A stretch of DNA of 64,000 bases from Hyphomicrobiales bacterium. GTDB taxonomy: Bacteria; Pseudomonadota; Alphaproteobacteria; Rhizobiales; Rhizobiaceae. Each line of letters starts with the position of its first letter. Position 1 is the first letter of the stretch. The stretch covers positions 84,041-148,040 of the forward strand of contig JAJFHV010000019.1 of NCBI GenBank assembly GCA_021775415.1. The letters are read 5' to 3'. The position numbers and the translations under genes are program-made. Shown in pieces: positions 9,185 through 17,492 of the stretch. The notes under the pieces were generated by a model. The model was not told the origin of the DNA. It searched no databases and saw only the letters and a list, made by a program, of their open reading frames with translations.

Positions 9185-10831
9185 ATGATAAAATCTGTGT
9201 TTGATACCCATGAAGTCATGAACCAGTCGCCCGACTATGGCGGATTCAATGCCTATACGAGTGATCCCGTTCTGGGGCGCGTAACATCAAACCTGCCTGA
9301 TGATGTAAAAGCTGGATTGAAAAACCAGGGCGAGTGGGGTGGCCATCCGGAAACATTGAAGCTCGCGCGTCTCGCCAACACCCATCTGCCGGAACTTCAT
9401 ACCCATGATGCAAAGGGACGAAGAACCGGCATTGTCGAATATCATCCGGCCTATCATGCACTGATGCGGCGGGCGGTATCCATCGGTCTTCATTCTTCAA
9501 TCTGGCGCGATGACGGAGCCGAGAAGGGTTGCCGTAATGTGGCAAGGGCCGGGCGGTTTTTCATCTCCGCTGGTGTTGAGCACGGTCATCTTTGCCCTAT
9601 CACCATGACCAATGCATCATGTGCTGCGCTGATTGGCAATCAGGATATTTTGAAAGAGTGGCTACCCGGTATCCTGTCACAGAAATACGATTCTTCGCAC
9701 AAACCGGTGGCGCAAAAAAACGGCGTCACGATTGGCATGGGGCTTACTGAAAAGCAGGGTGGATCGGATGTACGTTCAGCAACCACACGTGCTGAACCGC
9801 TTAAGGATGGGCAATGGCAAATTACCGGGCACAAGTGGTTTTTGTCAGCACCGATGTGCGACGCATTCATGGTTTTGGCGCAGACGAAGAAAGGTCTTGG
9901 ATGCTTTCTGGTGCCACGCATTCTGCCGGATGGTTCGGCAAACGGCATGCACCTGCAACGATTGAAGGACAAGCTGGGTAATCGTTCGAACGCCTCCAGC
10001 GAGGTGGAGTTTCACGGAAGTATCGGTCGACTGGTTGGTGAAGCGGGCAAGGGTATCAGCGATATCATGGAAATGGTGACGCTGACCCGGATGGATTGTG
10101 CCATTGCCTCTGCCGGTATCATGCGAACAAGCCTTGCAGAAGCGGTTCATCACACCCGCCATCGTGAAGCGTTTGACGCAAAGCTGATTGATCAGCCATT
10201 GATGCAGCGGGTATTGGCCGATATGGCGTTGGATAGTGCGGCTGCAACTGCCATGACGTTTCGACTTGCCGCGTCATTTGACCAGGCACCATCCAATCCG
10301 GCGGATGCGGCTTACGCAAGGTTGATGACCCCGGTGATCAAATACTGGGCCTGTAAGATGGCACCCGCACTCGTCTATGAGGCGATGGAGTGTCTGGGTG
10401 GTAATGGATATGTGGAAACCGGCAATCTTGCGCGGCACTATCGCGAAGCCCCCCTAAATCCGATCTGGGAAGGATCCGGCAACATCATGTGTCTTGATGT
10501 GTTGCGGGTGATTTCCAGGAGCAATGGCATTCTTGATGCGGTTTTATCGATCCTTGAGCGGGATATCGGTACGGTGGGTGCGGTAAAGACCATCGATGTT
10601 ATTCGCTCGGCTGCGCAAATGGCTGAACGCGATCCAGGTTCCGCGCGTATCTTGACCGAGCAGCTTGCTTTTACTGCGGCGGCGGCTGAACTAAACCGGA
10701 TTGGGGCAGGGGACGTTGCGGCTGCATTCATGGAGACCCGGTTGGGTGGCCTATGGCGCAATAGCTACGGTATGCTCGATAATCGCCACGATGCAGGCGC
10801 CATCCTTGACCAGACCTTTCCTGCTTGGTGA
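9185..10831 (+). CDS. AidB-like acyl-CoA dehydrogenase family protein
   Basis: 548 residues, the length of E. coli AidB and longer than ordinary acyl-CoA dehydrogenases because of the family's N- and C-terminal extensions. Visible motifs: SSIWRDDG, MTNASCAALIGN (about 139-150), the flavin-contacting GMGLTEKQGGSDVRSATTRA (about 184-203), ITGHKWFLSAPMCDAFMVLA, ECLGGNGYVE, and NPIWEGSGNIMCLDVLRVIS (about 425-444). AidB binds FAD and DNA and belongs to the adaptive response to alkylation in E. coli; its true reaction is unclear. No ada gene is adjacent here. A CtrA-like box and the next gene follow, so it seems monocistronic. Confidence 0.9.
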   Translation: MIKSVFDTHEVMNQSPDYGGFNAYTSDPVLGRVTSNLPDDVKAGLKNQGEWGGHPETLKLARLANTHLPELHTHDAKGRRTGIVEYHPAYHALMRRAVSIGLHSSIWRDDGAEKGCRNVARAGRFFISAGVEHGHLCPITMTNASCAALIGNQDILKEWLPGILSQKYDSSHKPVAQKNGVTIGMGLTEKQGGSDVRSATTRAEPLKDGQWQITGHKWFLSAPMCDAFMVLAQTKKGLGCFLVPRILPDGSANGMHLQRLKDKLGNRSNASSEVEFHGSIGRLVGEAGKGISDIMEMVTLTRMDCAIASAGIMRTSLAEAVHHTRHREAFDAKLIDQPLMQRVLADMALDSAAATAMTFRLAASFDQAPSNPADAAYARLMTPVIKYWACKMAPALVYEAMECLGGNGYVETGNLARHYREAPLNPIWEGSGNIMCLDVLRVISRSNGILDAVLSILERDIGTVGAVKTIDVIRSAAQMAERDPGSARILTEQLAFTAAAAELNRIGAGDVAAAFMETRLGGLWRNSYGMLDNRHDAGAILDQTFPAW

Positions 10832-10842
10832 GAAGCGGTTTG

Positions 10843-10858
10843 TTAACCTTTCGTTAAC
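10843..10858 (+). promoter_or_regulatory. CtrA-type binding site
   Basis: TTAACCTTTCGTTAAC matches the CtrA consensus TTAA-N7-TTAAC exactly, and a further TTAACC/TTAAC half site overlaps just downstream (to about 10865). It lies 12 bases after the AidB-like gene stop and about 70 bases before the DUF6105-type gene, so that gene is the probable target. CtrA is the essential cell-cycle response regulator of alphaproteobacteria. Confidence 0.6.
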
Positions 10859-10928
10859 CTTAACAAATGGTTTACGTTGTGTGTCGACTTCGCTCACGGC
10901 ATTATACATTTGTTAAAACAGGTGATAG

Positions 10929-11324
10929 ATGCGCATAATTCTCATACTTTGGGCTATCCCGATTATCCTCTTTTGGGGTTGGTATGCCTTGAGTGTGAAT
11001 GACATGCATTTTGGCAATTTGTTTTTGTCCCGCCTGTTCCATGACCATATGTTCCAGATCTACGGGAACATGCTCAACATGCCTCCGGAGGAGGTTCCAG
11101 CCAAAATTGCCGGTGTGTTTATCTTCGATACGGGGCTGCTGTTTTCAATTGCTGCATTCCGCTGGCGCAAGTCATGGCTGCCCGGCACGCTTGCCTGGTT
11201 TCGTGATGTGAGTGGATGGGATGTAGAGCATGGATCTACAACAGAGCCGTTGATCGATGGCTTTTTTTACGGCGACCAGTCGCCTATAGGGAATTCAGTC
11301 GGTCAAGCGCGCCCTGCAGAATAA
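10929..11324 (+). CDS. Small membrane protein of the DUF6105 type
   Basis: 131 residues. A very hydrophobic N-terminus (about 2-22, IILILWAIPIILFWGWYALS) and a second hydrophobic segment near 62-80 suggest two membrane helices. The stretch SVNDMHFGNLFLSRLFHDHMF resembles a conserved Rhizobiales family that I recognise as DUF6105; function is unknown. The C-terminal tail past about residue 118 overlaps the end of ruvX on the other strand by 41 bases, so it may be extended relative to relatives. The CtrA-type box about 70 bases upstream suggests cell-cycle-linked expression. Confidence 0.65.
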   Translation: MRIILILWAIPIILFWGWYALSVNDMHFGNLFLSRLFHDHMFQIYGNMLNMPPEEVPAKIAGVFIFDTGLLFSIAAFRWRKSWLPGTLAWFRDVSGWDVEHGSTTEPLIDGFFYGDQSPIGNSVGQARPAE

Positions 11325-11754
11325 AGCTCGCGGCCACAGCATCGATTTTTTCTGCGCGTTTTTTTCGCGACATATCCGCTTCAATCATTACCCGTTCGGC
11401 CGCGACTGTCGATAGGCGTTCGTCCCAGAATGCCACCGGCTGGCTAACAAACTTTTCTAGATTGCGAACAAAAGCGCGGGTTGCCTGCACCCTTGGTCCC
11501 TCACTGCCGTCCATGTTGAGGGGGAGACCGATCACCAAGGCGAAGATGTTTTCATCCTCTACCATTTTGTTGAGTGCGGCGGCATCCAGAGAGAACTTCG
11601 TTCGCATCATGGTTTGGCGAGCCGAAGCAATTGTCAGTCTTGTGTCGGAGATTGCGATGCCAATGGTTTTCGTTCCAAGGTCGAGACCCATCAGACGCTG
11701 GTTCTTGCCATGAAGTGCTGCTAGCGCATTAATTTCTACAGTATTGCCTGACAA
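11284..11754 (-). CDS. ruvX: Putative pre-16S rRNA nuclease / Holliday junction resolvase-like YqgF (RuvX)
   Basis: 156 residues from a TTG at 11754 with GGAAG 8 bases upstream. The frame is open to an ATG at 11856, but that would overlap the divergent UPF0173 gene and add 34 unconserved residues; the next ATG (Met56 of the long form) would cut into the fold. RNase-H-like core motifs: LMGLDLGTKTIGIAISDTRL (first acidic residue), ALVIGLPLNMDGSEGPR, VAFWDERLSTVAAERVM, and KKRAEKIDAVAASFILQGAL (last acidic residue). The family processes 16S rRNA 5' ends in E. coli. It is convergent with, and overlaps by 41 bases, the DUF6105-type gene. Confidence 0.9.
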   Translation of the reverse strand: MSGNTVEINALAALHGKNQRLMGLDLGTKTIGIAISDTRLTIASARQTMMRTKFSLDAAALNKMVEDENIFALVIGLPLNMDGSEGPRVQATRAFVRNLEKFVSQPVAFWDERLSTVAAERVMIEADMSRKKRAEKIDAVAASFILQGALDRLNSL

Positions 11755-11832
11755 TTGGGTCTTCCGGGTTGAGTGCACGAATTGCCGCTCTATGATGGGT
11801 TTTCCAGACAAAAGCAATTGGCGGAACGCGTT

Positions 11833-12540
11833 ATGAAAATCACCTGGTATGGCCATTCAGCGTATGGGCTTGAATTTGCCAGCACAAAAATCCTGATTGA
11901 TCCCTTTCTCGAGGGAAACCCCACCTGGGGCAAGGGCTGGGAGGAGGCAGCTGAAGGAGCGACGCATGTCTTGTTGACCCACGGCCATGATGATCACATC
12001 GGAAGTGCTGCAAATATCTGCAAAGCAAGCAGGGCACAGCTGGTCGCGAATTTCGAACTTTGTATGTATCTGGTGGGCGAGGGGGTATCGGACGGTCAGA
12101 TCAACCCGGGCAATCACGGTGGCACGGTGGATTGTGGCGGGTTCTCCACCACTTTCGTCAACGCGATACATTCATCATCAACACAGACCGGCGAGGGCAA
12201 AAACCTCTATCTTGGCAACCCGGCCGGACTGGTCATTCATGCGCCGGGCGAAAAGACTGTATACCACATGGGCGACACGGATATTTTCGGTGACATGGCG
12301 CTGATTGAGGAATTGCACAAGCCAGCGGTGGCAATGGTGCCGATTGGTGACCGATTTACCATGGGCGGAGCAGTGGCGGCACTTGCCTGCAGACGCTACT
12401 TCAATTTTGATACCGTATTCCCCTGCCACTACGGCACATTTGGGGTGCTTGATCAAACGGCTGACGCATTTGTGGAAGCGATGGAGGATCAGGCAGACCG
12501 GGTGAAAATCATGGAACCCGGTGAAACAACTGAAGTGTGA
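11833..12540 (+). CDS. UPF0173 metal-dependent hydrolase (metallo-beta-lactamase fold)
   Basis: 235 residues starting at MKITWYGHSAYGLE, the usual family N-terminus; a start at 11773 would add 20 odd residues. Metal-binding motifs of the beta-lactamase-fold hydrolases are intact: LLTHGHDDHIG (about 48-58, HxHxDH), an HSS histidine near 109, HMGDTDIF (Asp ligand, about 149-156), and a late PCHYGTF (about 207-213). The substrate is unknown; relatives are annotated only as YtkL/UPF0173. It is divergently oriented from ruvX with a 78-base gap containing both promoters. Confidence 0.93.
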   Translation: MKITWYGHSAYGLEFASTKILIDPFLEGNPTWGKGWEEAAEGATHVLLTHGHDDHIGSAANICKASRAQLVANFELCMYLVGEGVSDGQINPGNHGGTVDCGGFSTTFVNAIHSSSTQTGEGKNLYLGNPAGLVIHAPGEKTVYHMGDTDIFGDMALIEELHKPAVAMVPIGDRFTMGGAVAALACRRYFNFDTVFPCHYGTFGVLDQTADAFVEAMEDQADRVKIMEPGETTEV

Positions 12541-12545
12541 TCAGC

Positions 12546-13094
12546 CTAGTTTCGATTGAGTTCAAACCGGCTGGTGGTTACCCAGTGTCCAGTTTCGGGG
12601 TCGATATCGATGATGGATAACATCATTTGATCCGGGTTGGTCTTTGCGATTCTCATAATGGCTGAGCGGTCTCCATTTACCTCGCCTGCCCAGGTTATGT
12701 TCAATCCGATTGCATCTCCTACCCGTTGACCCTCAAGCGCGGCGGGACCGGTACGTGCGCCAATATAGGAGCCAGTGTATTGTCCGTCGTTTAGCACCAG
12801 CTCAGCCGATACAGCTTTCATGATTACGACTAGTGCCCGGCAAATTCCGTCCAGTTTGAGGGAGGTGTTTGTGGTCGCGGATTCAAAGCGGCAGTCAACC
12901 GCTACTTCCGGGAATGAGGTCTTTACCCTGACAATACCTTTACCTTGCCAATCGCCCTTGAAGCTTTCCAAATATGAAGCCTCATCAGCAAGACTGGAGA
13001 ATGATAATTCGAGCATAAATGCGAATGCTATAACTGCGACAATGGGTTTCAAATTGACAGTTCCGGTTGGCGTTGGTTTCGTGCTTTGTTGCAC
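12546..13094 (-). CDS. Conserved secreted protein of unknown function
   Basis: 182 residues from a GTG start, with GGATAAGG a few bases upstream. A polar N-terminus is followed by a hydrophobic segment (about 17-34) ending FSSLADEAS, a likely signal peptide. The mature part (about 145 residues) has alternating beta-type stretches, e.g. WQGKGIVRVKT, ELVLNDGQYTGSYIGARTG and RSAIMRIAKTNPDQMMLSI, suggesting a small beta-barrel or lipocalin-like fold. Two cysteines in the mature region (VDCRF, GICRA) could pair. I recognise no family beyond Rhizobiales hypotheticals. It is convergent with the UPF0173 gene (5-base gap). Confidence 0.7.
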   Translation of the reverse strand: MQQSTKPTPTGTVNLKPIVAVIAFAFMLELSFSSLADEASYLESFKGDWQGKGIVRVKTSFPEVAVDCRFESATTNTSLKLDGICRALVVIMKAVSAELVLNDGQYTGSYIGARTGPAALEGQRVGDAIGLNITWAGEVNGDRSAIMRIAKTNPDQMMLSIIDIDPETGHWVTTSRFELNRN

Positions 13095-13242
13095 ACAAGA
13101 ACCTTATCCATCTTTATGCGGGAAGAACTCATCAAATCTAATGCACGAATGAGCAAATAAAGTTGAACCTTTTGCCCCCCGGCGCTATAGGCTACGGGAA
13201 ATCTCTCCACTTTAGAAGTGACTGTACAATTGGAATATTCCC

Positions 13243-13530
13243 ATGTCTGTTGATCTTGAAACCGTAAAACGGGTGGCCAAGCTGGCGCGACTTGCCATCG
13301 ACGATGAGCGGGCCACGCGTATGCAGGGCGAACTCAATGCAATTCTGGGATTTGTAGAGCAACTGAACGAGGTTGATGTCGAGGGTGTTGAACCGATCAC
13401 ATCGGTTGTCGAGATGGACATGAAAAAGCGCGTTGATGAAGTCACCGACGGAGACAAGGCGGCGGATATTGTTGCCAATGCGCCTGCAACGGATGATAAT
13501 TTTTTCATGGTGCCGAAGGTGATTGAATAG
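13243..13530 (+). CDS. gatC: Asp/Glu-tRNA(Asn/Gln) amidotransferase subunit C
   Basis: 95 residues, full length for GatC. Features: [20 protein letters not shown], the central [21 protein letters not shown] (about 28-48) and the C-terminal [16 protein letters not shown]. GatC stabilises the GatA-GatB complex that converts Glu-tRNA(Gln) and Asp-tRNA(Asn) to the amidated forms. It is first in an operon; the next gene starts on the base after its stop. Confidence 0.95.
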   Translation: MSVDLETVKRVAKLARLAIDDERATRMQGELNAILGFVEQLNEVDVEGVEPITSVVEMDMKKRVDEVTDGDKAADIVANAPATDDNFFMVPKVIE

Positions 13531-13998
13531 ATGATTTCGGTTGCCAGTGAAACACCGCTGCAGGATGAGGTGCGTGGGATGATTGTGCAGCTCAATGCGT
13601 TTTTGCGACCACAATCTCCACCGGAGTTTCAGTTTCAAATGTCGGCTGAAGAGATGGCTTTTGAAGACACGACAGTGTTTGTAGCGCGCGAAGATAACGC
13701 AAGGGCTGTGGGTATGGGATCACTTAAAGCGCATAGCAAGGCGCTTGGCGAAGTAAAGCGGATGTTCACATTACCGGAACACCAGTGCAAAGGTGTTGGT
13801 TCCATGATCTTGTCCAAAATCGTTGATGAAGCCAAAAGCCGGCAGATGAATGAACTTGTGCTGGAAACCGGCGTAACCGATGCGATGCGCTCGGCTGCGG
13901 AACTCTACAAGCGTCACGGGTTTCAAGCTTGCGGGCCGGTACTTGATTACCCCGATTCCGGTCATAACCAGTTTTTCAGAAAAAAGTTGTCCCAATGA
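13531..13998 (+). CDS. GNAT-family N-acetyltransferase inside the gat operon
   Basis: 155 residues. The acetyl-CoA-binding region is clear: [20 protein letters not shown] leads to [20 protein letters not shown] (about 72-91), with QxxGxG as the pyrophosphate loop, and [23 protein letters not shown] follows (about 109-131). The substrate is unknown; the fold resembles small-molecule or amino-acid acetyltransferases. Its start touches the gatC stop and its stop overlaps the gatA start (ATGA), so translation of gatC, this gene and gatA is probably coupled. Confidence 0.9.
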   Translation: MISVASETPLQDEVRGMIVQLNAFLRPQSPPEFQFQMSAEEMAFEDTTVFVAREDNARAVGMGSLKAHSKALGEVKRMFTLPEHQCKGVGSMILSKIVDEAKSRQMNELVLETGVTDAMRSAAELYKRHGFQACGPVLDYPDSGHNQFFRKKLSQ

Positions 13999-15476
13999 GC
14001 GAACTTACCTCCCTTACTATTGCCCAAGCGCGCGAAAAGCTGAACGCTGGCGAAATAACTTCAGTTGAACTGACGGAGGCTTATCTTTCGGTAATCGATG
14101 CAGCGAATGAAAGCCTCAACACCTATGTGGTGGTGACGGCCGACAAGGCACGCAAGATGGCGAAAGCCTCGGATGAGCGTCGGGCTGGTGGAACTATTGG
14201 CGGGCTGGAGGGTATACCGCTTGGCATCAAGGATTTGTTTGCCACCAGAGGTATTCACACCCAGGCGTGTTCGCACATTCTGGATGATTTCAAGCCGGAG
14301 TATGAATCCACGGTCACGCAGAATCTTTGGGATGATGGCGCTGTGATGCTCGGTAAACTCAACATGGACGAATTTGCCATGGGTTCATCCAACGAGACAT
14401 CTTACTATGGCCCGGTAAAAAATCCCTGGCGCGAACAGGGTTCAAATACAGCGCTGGTGCCGGGCGGTTCTTCCGGCGGCTCCGCGTCCTCTGTGGCAGC
14501 ACATCTTTGTGCCGGGGCAACCGCAACCGACACCGGTGGCTCAATCCGTCAACCGGCGGCGTTTACGGGTACTGTCGGGATCAAGCCAACCTATGGCCGT
14601 TGTTCACGTTGGGGAATTGCAGCGTTTGCATCTTCACTGGATCAGGCGGGGCCAATTTCGCGTGATCTGCGTGATGCGGCAATCATGTTGAAGTCGATGG
14701 CAAGCGTTGATGCCAAGGATACAACTTCCGTCGACTTGCCGGTGCCGGATTACGAAGCGAGCATCGGCAAATCAGTCAAGGGCATGAAAATCGGCATTCC
14801 GAAAGAGTACCGGGTTGACGGAATGCCGGAGGAAATCGAGGCGTTATGGCAAAAGGGCATTGAGTGGTATCGCGATGCTGGTGCCGAGATTGTCGATATA
14901 TCATTGCCGCACACGAAATATGCGCTTCCAACCTATTACATTGTGGCACCTGCGGAAGCCTCATCCAATCTGGCGCGTTATGACGGGGTGCGATACGGGT
15001 TGCGTGAAACCGGCAGTGACATCACGGACATGTATGAAAAGACCCGTGCAACCGGATTTGGTCATGAAGTTCGGCGGCGGATTTTGATTGGCACCTATGT
15101 GCTCTCATCGGGTTACTATGATGCCTATTATCTGCGTGCGCAGAAGGTTCGTACTTTGATCAAGCGTGATTTCGAGACTGCATTTGCAGACGGTATTGAC
15201 GCAATCCTGACCCCTGCGACACCATCCTCCGCATTTGCAATTGGTGACGAGGAAATGGCGGCTGATCCGGTCAAGATGTATTTAAACGACGTTTTCACGG
15301 TGACTGTGAATATGGCCGGACTACCGGGGATCTCTGTGCCCGCCGGTCTCGACAACAAGGGTTTGCCACTTGGTTTGCAGTTAATCGGTAAGCCGTTTGC
15401 GGAAGAAGAGTTGTTCCAGGCCTCTCATGTGATTGAACAGGCAGCAGGTAAATTCGAAGCTGAGAAGTGGTGGTAA
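13995..15476 (+). CDS. gatA: Asp/Glu-tRNA(Asn/Gln) amidotransferase subunit A
   Basis: 493 residues, full length. GatA is the amidase-signature subunit that frees ammonia from glutamine. The Ser-cisSer-Lys triad is present: Lys in [12 protein letters not shown] (about 78), the cis-Ser and nucleophile in [14 protein letters not shown] (about 155-168), with [20 protein letters not shown] after it. Start and stop both overlap neighbouring genes by a few bases (ATGA with the GNAT gene, TAATG with the chorismate mutase gene). With gatC upstream and gatB about 2 kb downstream it completes the GatCAB set. Confidence 0.97.
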   Translation: MSELTSLTIAQAREKLNAGEITSVELTEAYLSVIDAANESLNTYVVVTADKARKMAKASDERRAGGTIGGLEGIPLGIKDLFATRGIHTQACSHILDDFKPEYESTVTQNLWDDGAVMLGKLNMDEFAMGSSNETSYYGPVKNPWREQGSNTALVPGGSSGGSASSVAAHLCAGATATDTGGSIRQPAAFTGTVGIKPTYGRCSRWGIAAFASSLDQAGPISRDLRDAAIMLKSMASVDAKDTTSVDLPVPDYEASIGKSVKGMKIGIPKEYRVDGMPEEIEALWQKGIEWYRDAGAEIVDISLPHTKYALPTYYIVAPAEASSNLARYDGVRYGLRETGSDITDMYEKTRATGFGHEVRRRILIGTYVLSSGYYDAYYLRAQKVRTLIKRDFETAFADGIDAILTPATPSSAFAIGDEEMAADPVKMYLNDVFTVTVNMAGLPGISVPAGLDNKGLPLGLQLIGKPFAEEELFQASHVIEQAAGKFEAEKWW

Positions 15477-15778
15477 TGGTTGCAAACCTTGAACCAGCCG
15501 AGTGCAAGTCAATGTCGGATGTGCGGGCGGAAATAGACCGACTGGACGCTGAGTTGATTGCGTTGTTCGCCGAACGCGAGAGCTATATCAAGCGCGCTGG
15601 TGAGATCAAACAGGTTGAAAAACTGCCGGCAGATATTCCGGTACGGGTTGAAGCGGTAATTGCCAATGCGCGCAAACTTGCGGAAGAACAAGGGCTTGAT
15701 GGTGAGTTTTACGCCCATGTGTGGCGGAAACTGGTGGAGCATTCCATTGCGATGGAAGATCGTATTCTTGAGGATTGA
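15476..15778 (+). CDS. Chorismate mutase, AroQ class (possibly PchB-like)
   Basis: 100 residues, all-helical AroQ fold. MSDVRAEIDRLDAELIALFA (about 14-33) carries the first active-site Arg, and ERESYIKRAGEIKQ the second Arg and the Lys. VRVEAVIANARKLAEEQGLD and a C-terminal RKLVEHSIAMED helix follow. It converts chorismate to prephenate; isochorismate-pyruvate lyase activity is a related alternative that the sequence does not exclude. Its ATG overlaps the gatA stop (TAATG) and the PLP-lyase gene starts 4 bases after its stop, so the three are cotranscribed. Confidence 0.85.
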   Translation: MVANLEPAECKSMSDVRAEIDRLDAELIALFAERESYIKRAGEIKQVEKLPADIPVRVEAVIANARKLAEEQGLDGEFYAHVWRKLVEHSIAMEDRILED

Positions 15779-15782
15779 TTAA

Positions 15783-16994
15783 ATGAGCATCAGAAATTCT
15801 ACAGTAGGGCCGCGGACAACCGCAATTCATGCTGGCGGCGAGCCCGATCCCCATACGGGTGCCTCCGCTCCCAACATCGTTATGTCGTCGACCTATGTGT
15901 GTGATGAGCCCGCCGGTTTTTCCGCGCATGATTTGAATGAGGATAGCCCGTTTCTCTATTCGCGCTGGGCCAATCCGTCAGTGGCGGCTCTGGAAAAGAA
16001 GATTGCCGCGATTGAGGGTACAGAGGCATGTCTGTGTCTTGCTTCCGGTATGGCGGCGGTAACAGCTATATTCCTGACCACGCTGAGTGCAGGGGATCAT
16101 GTGATCGTTTCAGATGTATCCTATGCGGGTGTGGCGGAACTGGCACGTGATACGCTTCCCCGCTTTGGCATTGAAGTCTCAATTGTCACCATGAGCGATC
16201 TTGATGCAGTAGCTGGCGCAATCAAGCCGAACACGAAGCTCATTCACACGGAAACGCCGGTCAATCCGATTATGAGACTGACTGACCTGAAAGCGGTTTG
16301 TGATCTGGCAAAACAGGCCGGTGCGAAGGTCTCGTGCGATTCAACTTTTGCGTCTCCAATTGCCACAAGGTGCGCGGATCTTGGGGTTGATTACGTGATG
16401 CACTCGGTCACCAAATACATTGGCGGGCATGGCGATGCTGTCGGTGGAGCCGTTGCTGGCACAACCGAAAATATCAGGACGCTTACTCTGGAGGCTGGTA
16501 TTCACCACGGTGGGGTGATGTCGCCCTTTAATGCATGGTTGATCGCGCGTGGCGCTTCCACGCTGCCGTTGCGGATGAAGGCGCATGAAGAAACCGCACT
16601 TCAGGTTGCGCAGTTTCTGGAAACTCATCCCAAGGTTACAAAGGTTCTGTATCCGGGCCTTGAAAGTCATCCACAACACGACCTAGCAAAGCGTCAGATG
16701 CAGAATTTTTCCGGCATGATGTCCTTTCAGGTGGGGTCGGAATCAGATGGTGACCGGATCGCTGCCCGCATGGCCAAGGACCTTGAAATCATCCATTACG
16801 CGGTCTCGCTCGGGCACCACCGTAGTCTTGTATTCTGGATGCCAACCGAAGGTTTGATGGAATCGTCCTTCCACCTGGAAGGAAAACAGCTTGAAAGCTA
16901 TCGCGACTATGCCGGAGACGGTATTTTCCGCCTTTCAGTTGGCCTTGAAGATGCAGAAGATTTGAACCGTGATCTGGACCGGGTATTGGGTTAG
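15783..16994 (+). CDS. PLP-dependent trans-sulfuration enzyme (cystathionine lyase/synthase family)
   Basis: 403 residues of the Cys/Met-metabolism family. Visible: LYSRWANPSVAALEKKIAAI (substrate/PLP loop), CLASGMAAVTAIFLT (about 81-95), HTETPVNPIMRLTDL, and the Schiff-base lysine in HSVTKYIGGHGDAVGGAVAG (about 206-225). A C-terminal LVFWMPTEGLMESSF replaces the commoner SLGG-ESL signature. Cystathionine beta- or gamma-lyase, methionine gamma-lyase and O-acylhomoserine sulfhydrylase are all possible; the specificity loop does not decide. It is the last gene of the gatC-led transcript, and its stop overlaps the converging membrane-protein gene by 4 bases. Confidence 0.85.
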   Translation: MSIRNSTVGPRTTAIHAGGEPDPHTGASAPNIVMSSTYVCDEPAGFSAHDLNEDSPFLYSRWANPSVAALEKKIAAIEGTEACLCLASGMAAVTAIFLTTLSAGDHVIVSDVSYAGVAELARDTLPRFGIEVSIVTMSDLDAVAGAIKPNTKLIHTETPVNPIMRLTDLKAVCDLAKQAGAKVSCDSTFASPIATRCADLGVDYVMHSVTKYIGGHGDAVGGAVAGTTENIRTLTLEAGIHHGGVMSPFNAWLIARGASTLPLRMKAHEETALQVAQFLETHPKVTKVLYPGLESHPQHDLAKRQMQNFSGMMSFQVGSESDGDRIAARMAKDLEIIHYAVSLGHHRSLVFWMPTEGLMESSFHLEGKQLESYRDYAGDGIFRLSVGLEDAEDLNRDLDRVLG

Positions 16995-17374
16995 GTCTCG
17001 GCCCTGGTTCTTTTCCGTAAGGCCAGAACAATCAGTACCCAGCCCAGAACACCCTTTGCATGTTTTGAGAATGTAGCGTCTTCGGTAAATGTTAAAAACT
17101 GGAAGATTTCGACTGGACCGGGCGGCTTTCGAATAACGCTTTGAACCGGAAGACCTTCAAATATCAGCATGTAGTAGGTGTAGTAGAATTGCGGTGACAG
17201 GGACACGAAGAGCCCGAGAAAAACGATTGCCAGACCGACGCCTACCGATTTGGAATATCTGCTGGAGACCTTTAAAAACAAGCCAATGGTAATGAATGCC
17301 ATAGCCGTTGAAAGCAGGATGAGACCTGTGCGGCCAAGTAGCGTGAGGGTATAAAAAGAATCGCCTTCATACAT
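16991..17374 (-). CDS. Small membrane protein of unknown function
   Basis: 127 residues with three hydrophobic stretches (about 12-34, 43-70 and 107-120), suggesting three membrane helices, and a basic C-terminus (ALRKRTRAET). No family recognised. The start has only a weak ribosome-binding site. It converges on the PLP-lyase gene (4-base overlap) and diverges from gatB (118-base gap), so it interrupts the gat cluster on the opposite strand. Confidence 0.6.
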   Translation of the reverse strand: MYEGDSFYTLTLLGRTGLILLSTAMAFITIGLFLKVSSRYSKSVGVGLAIVFLGLFVSLSPQFYYTYYMLIFEGLPVQSVIRKPPGPVEIFQFLTFTEDATFSKHAKGVLGWVLIVLALRKRTRAET

Positions 17375-17492
17375 GATGGAAATTGGCCTAGACAGAAGAT
17401 CAACTGAATGGCATCTAGCATATCTTTCGTGTTACTTCACAATCCCGTTGTTGGGCCATTTGTAGGCACATGGACAAGCAGGCAGACACTTA

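Noticed and set aside
11755..11856. N-terminal extension of ruvX to an ATG at 11856
   Set aside because: It would overlap the divergent UPF0173 gene start and add residues not typical of the family; a TTG at 11754 has a better ribosome-binding site.
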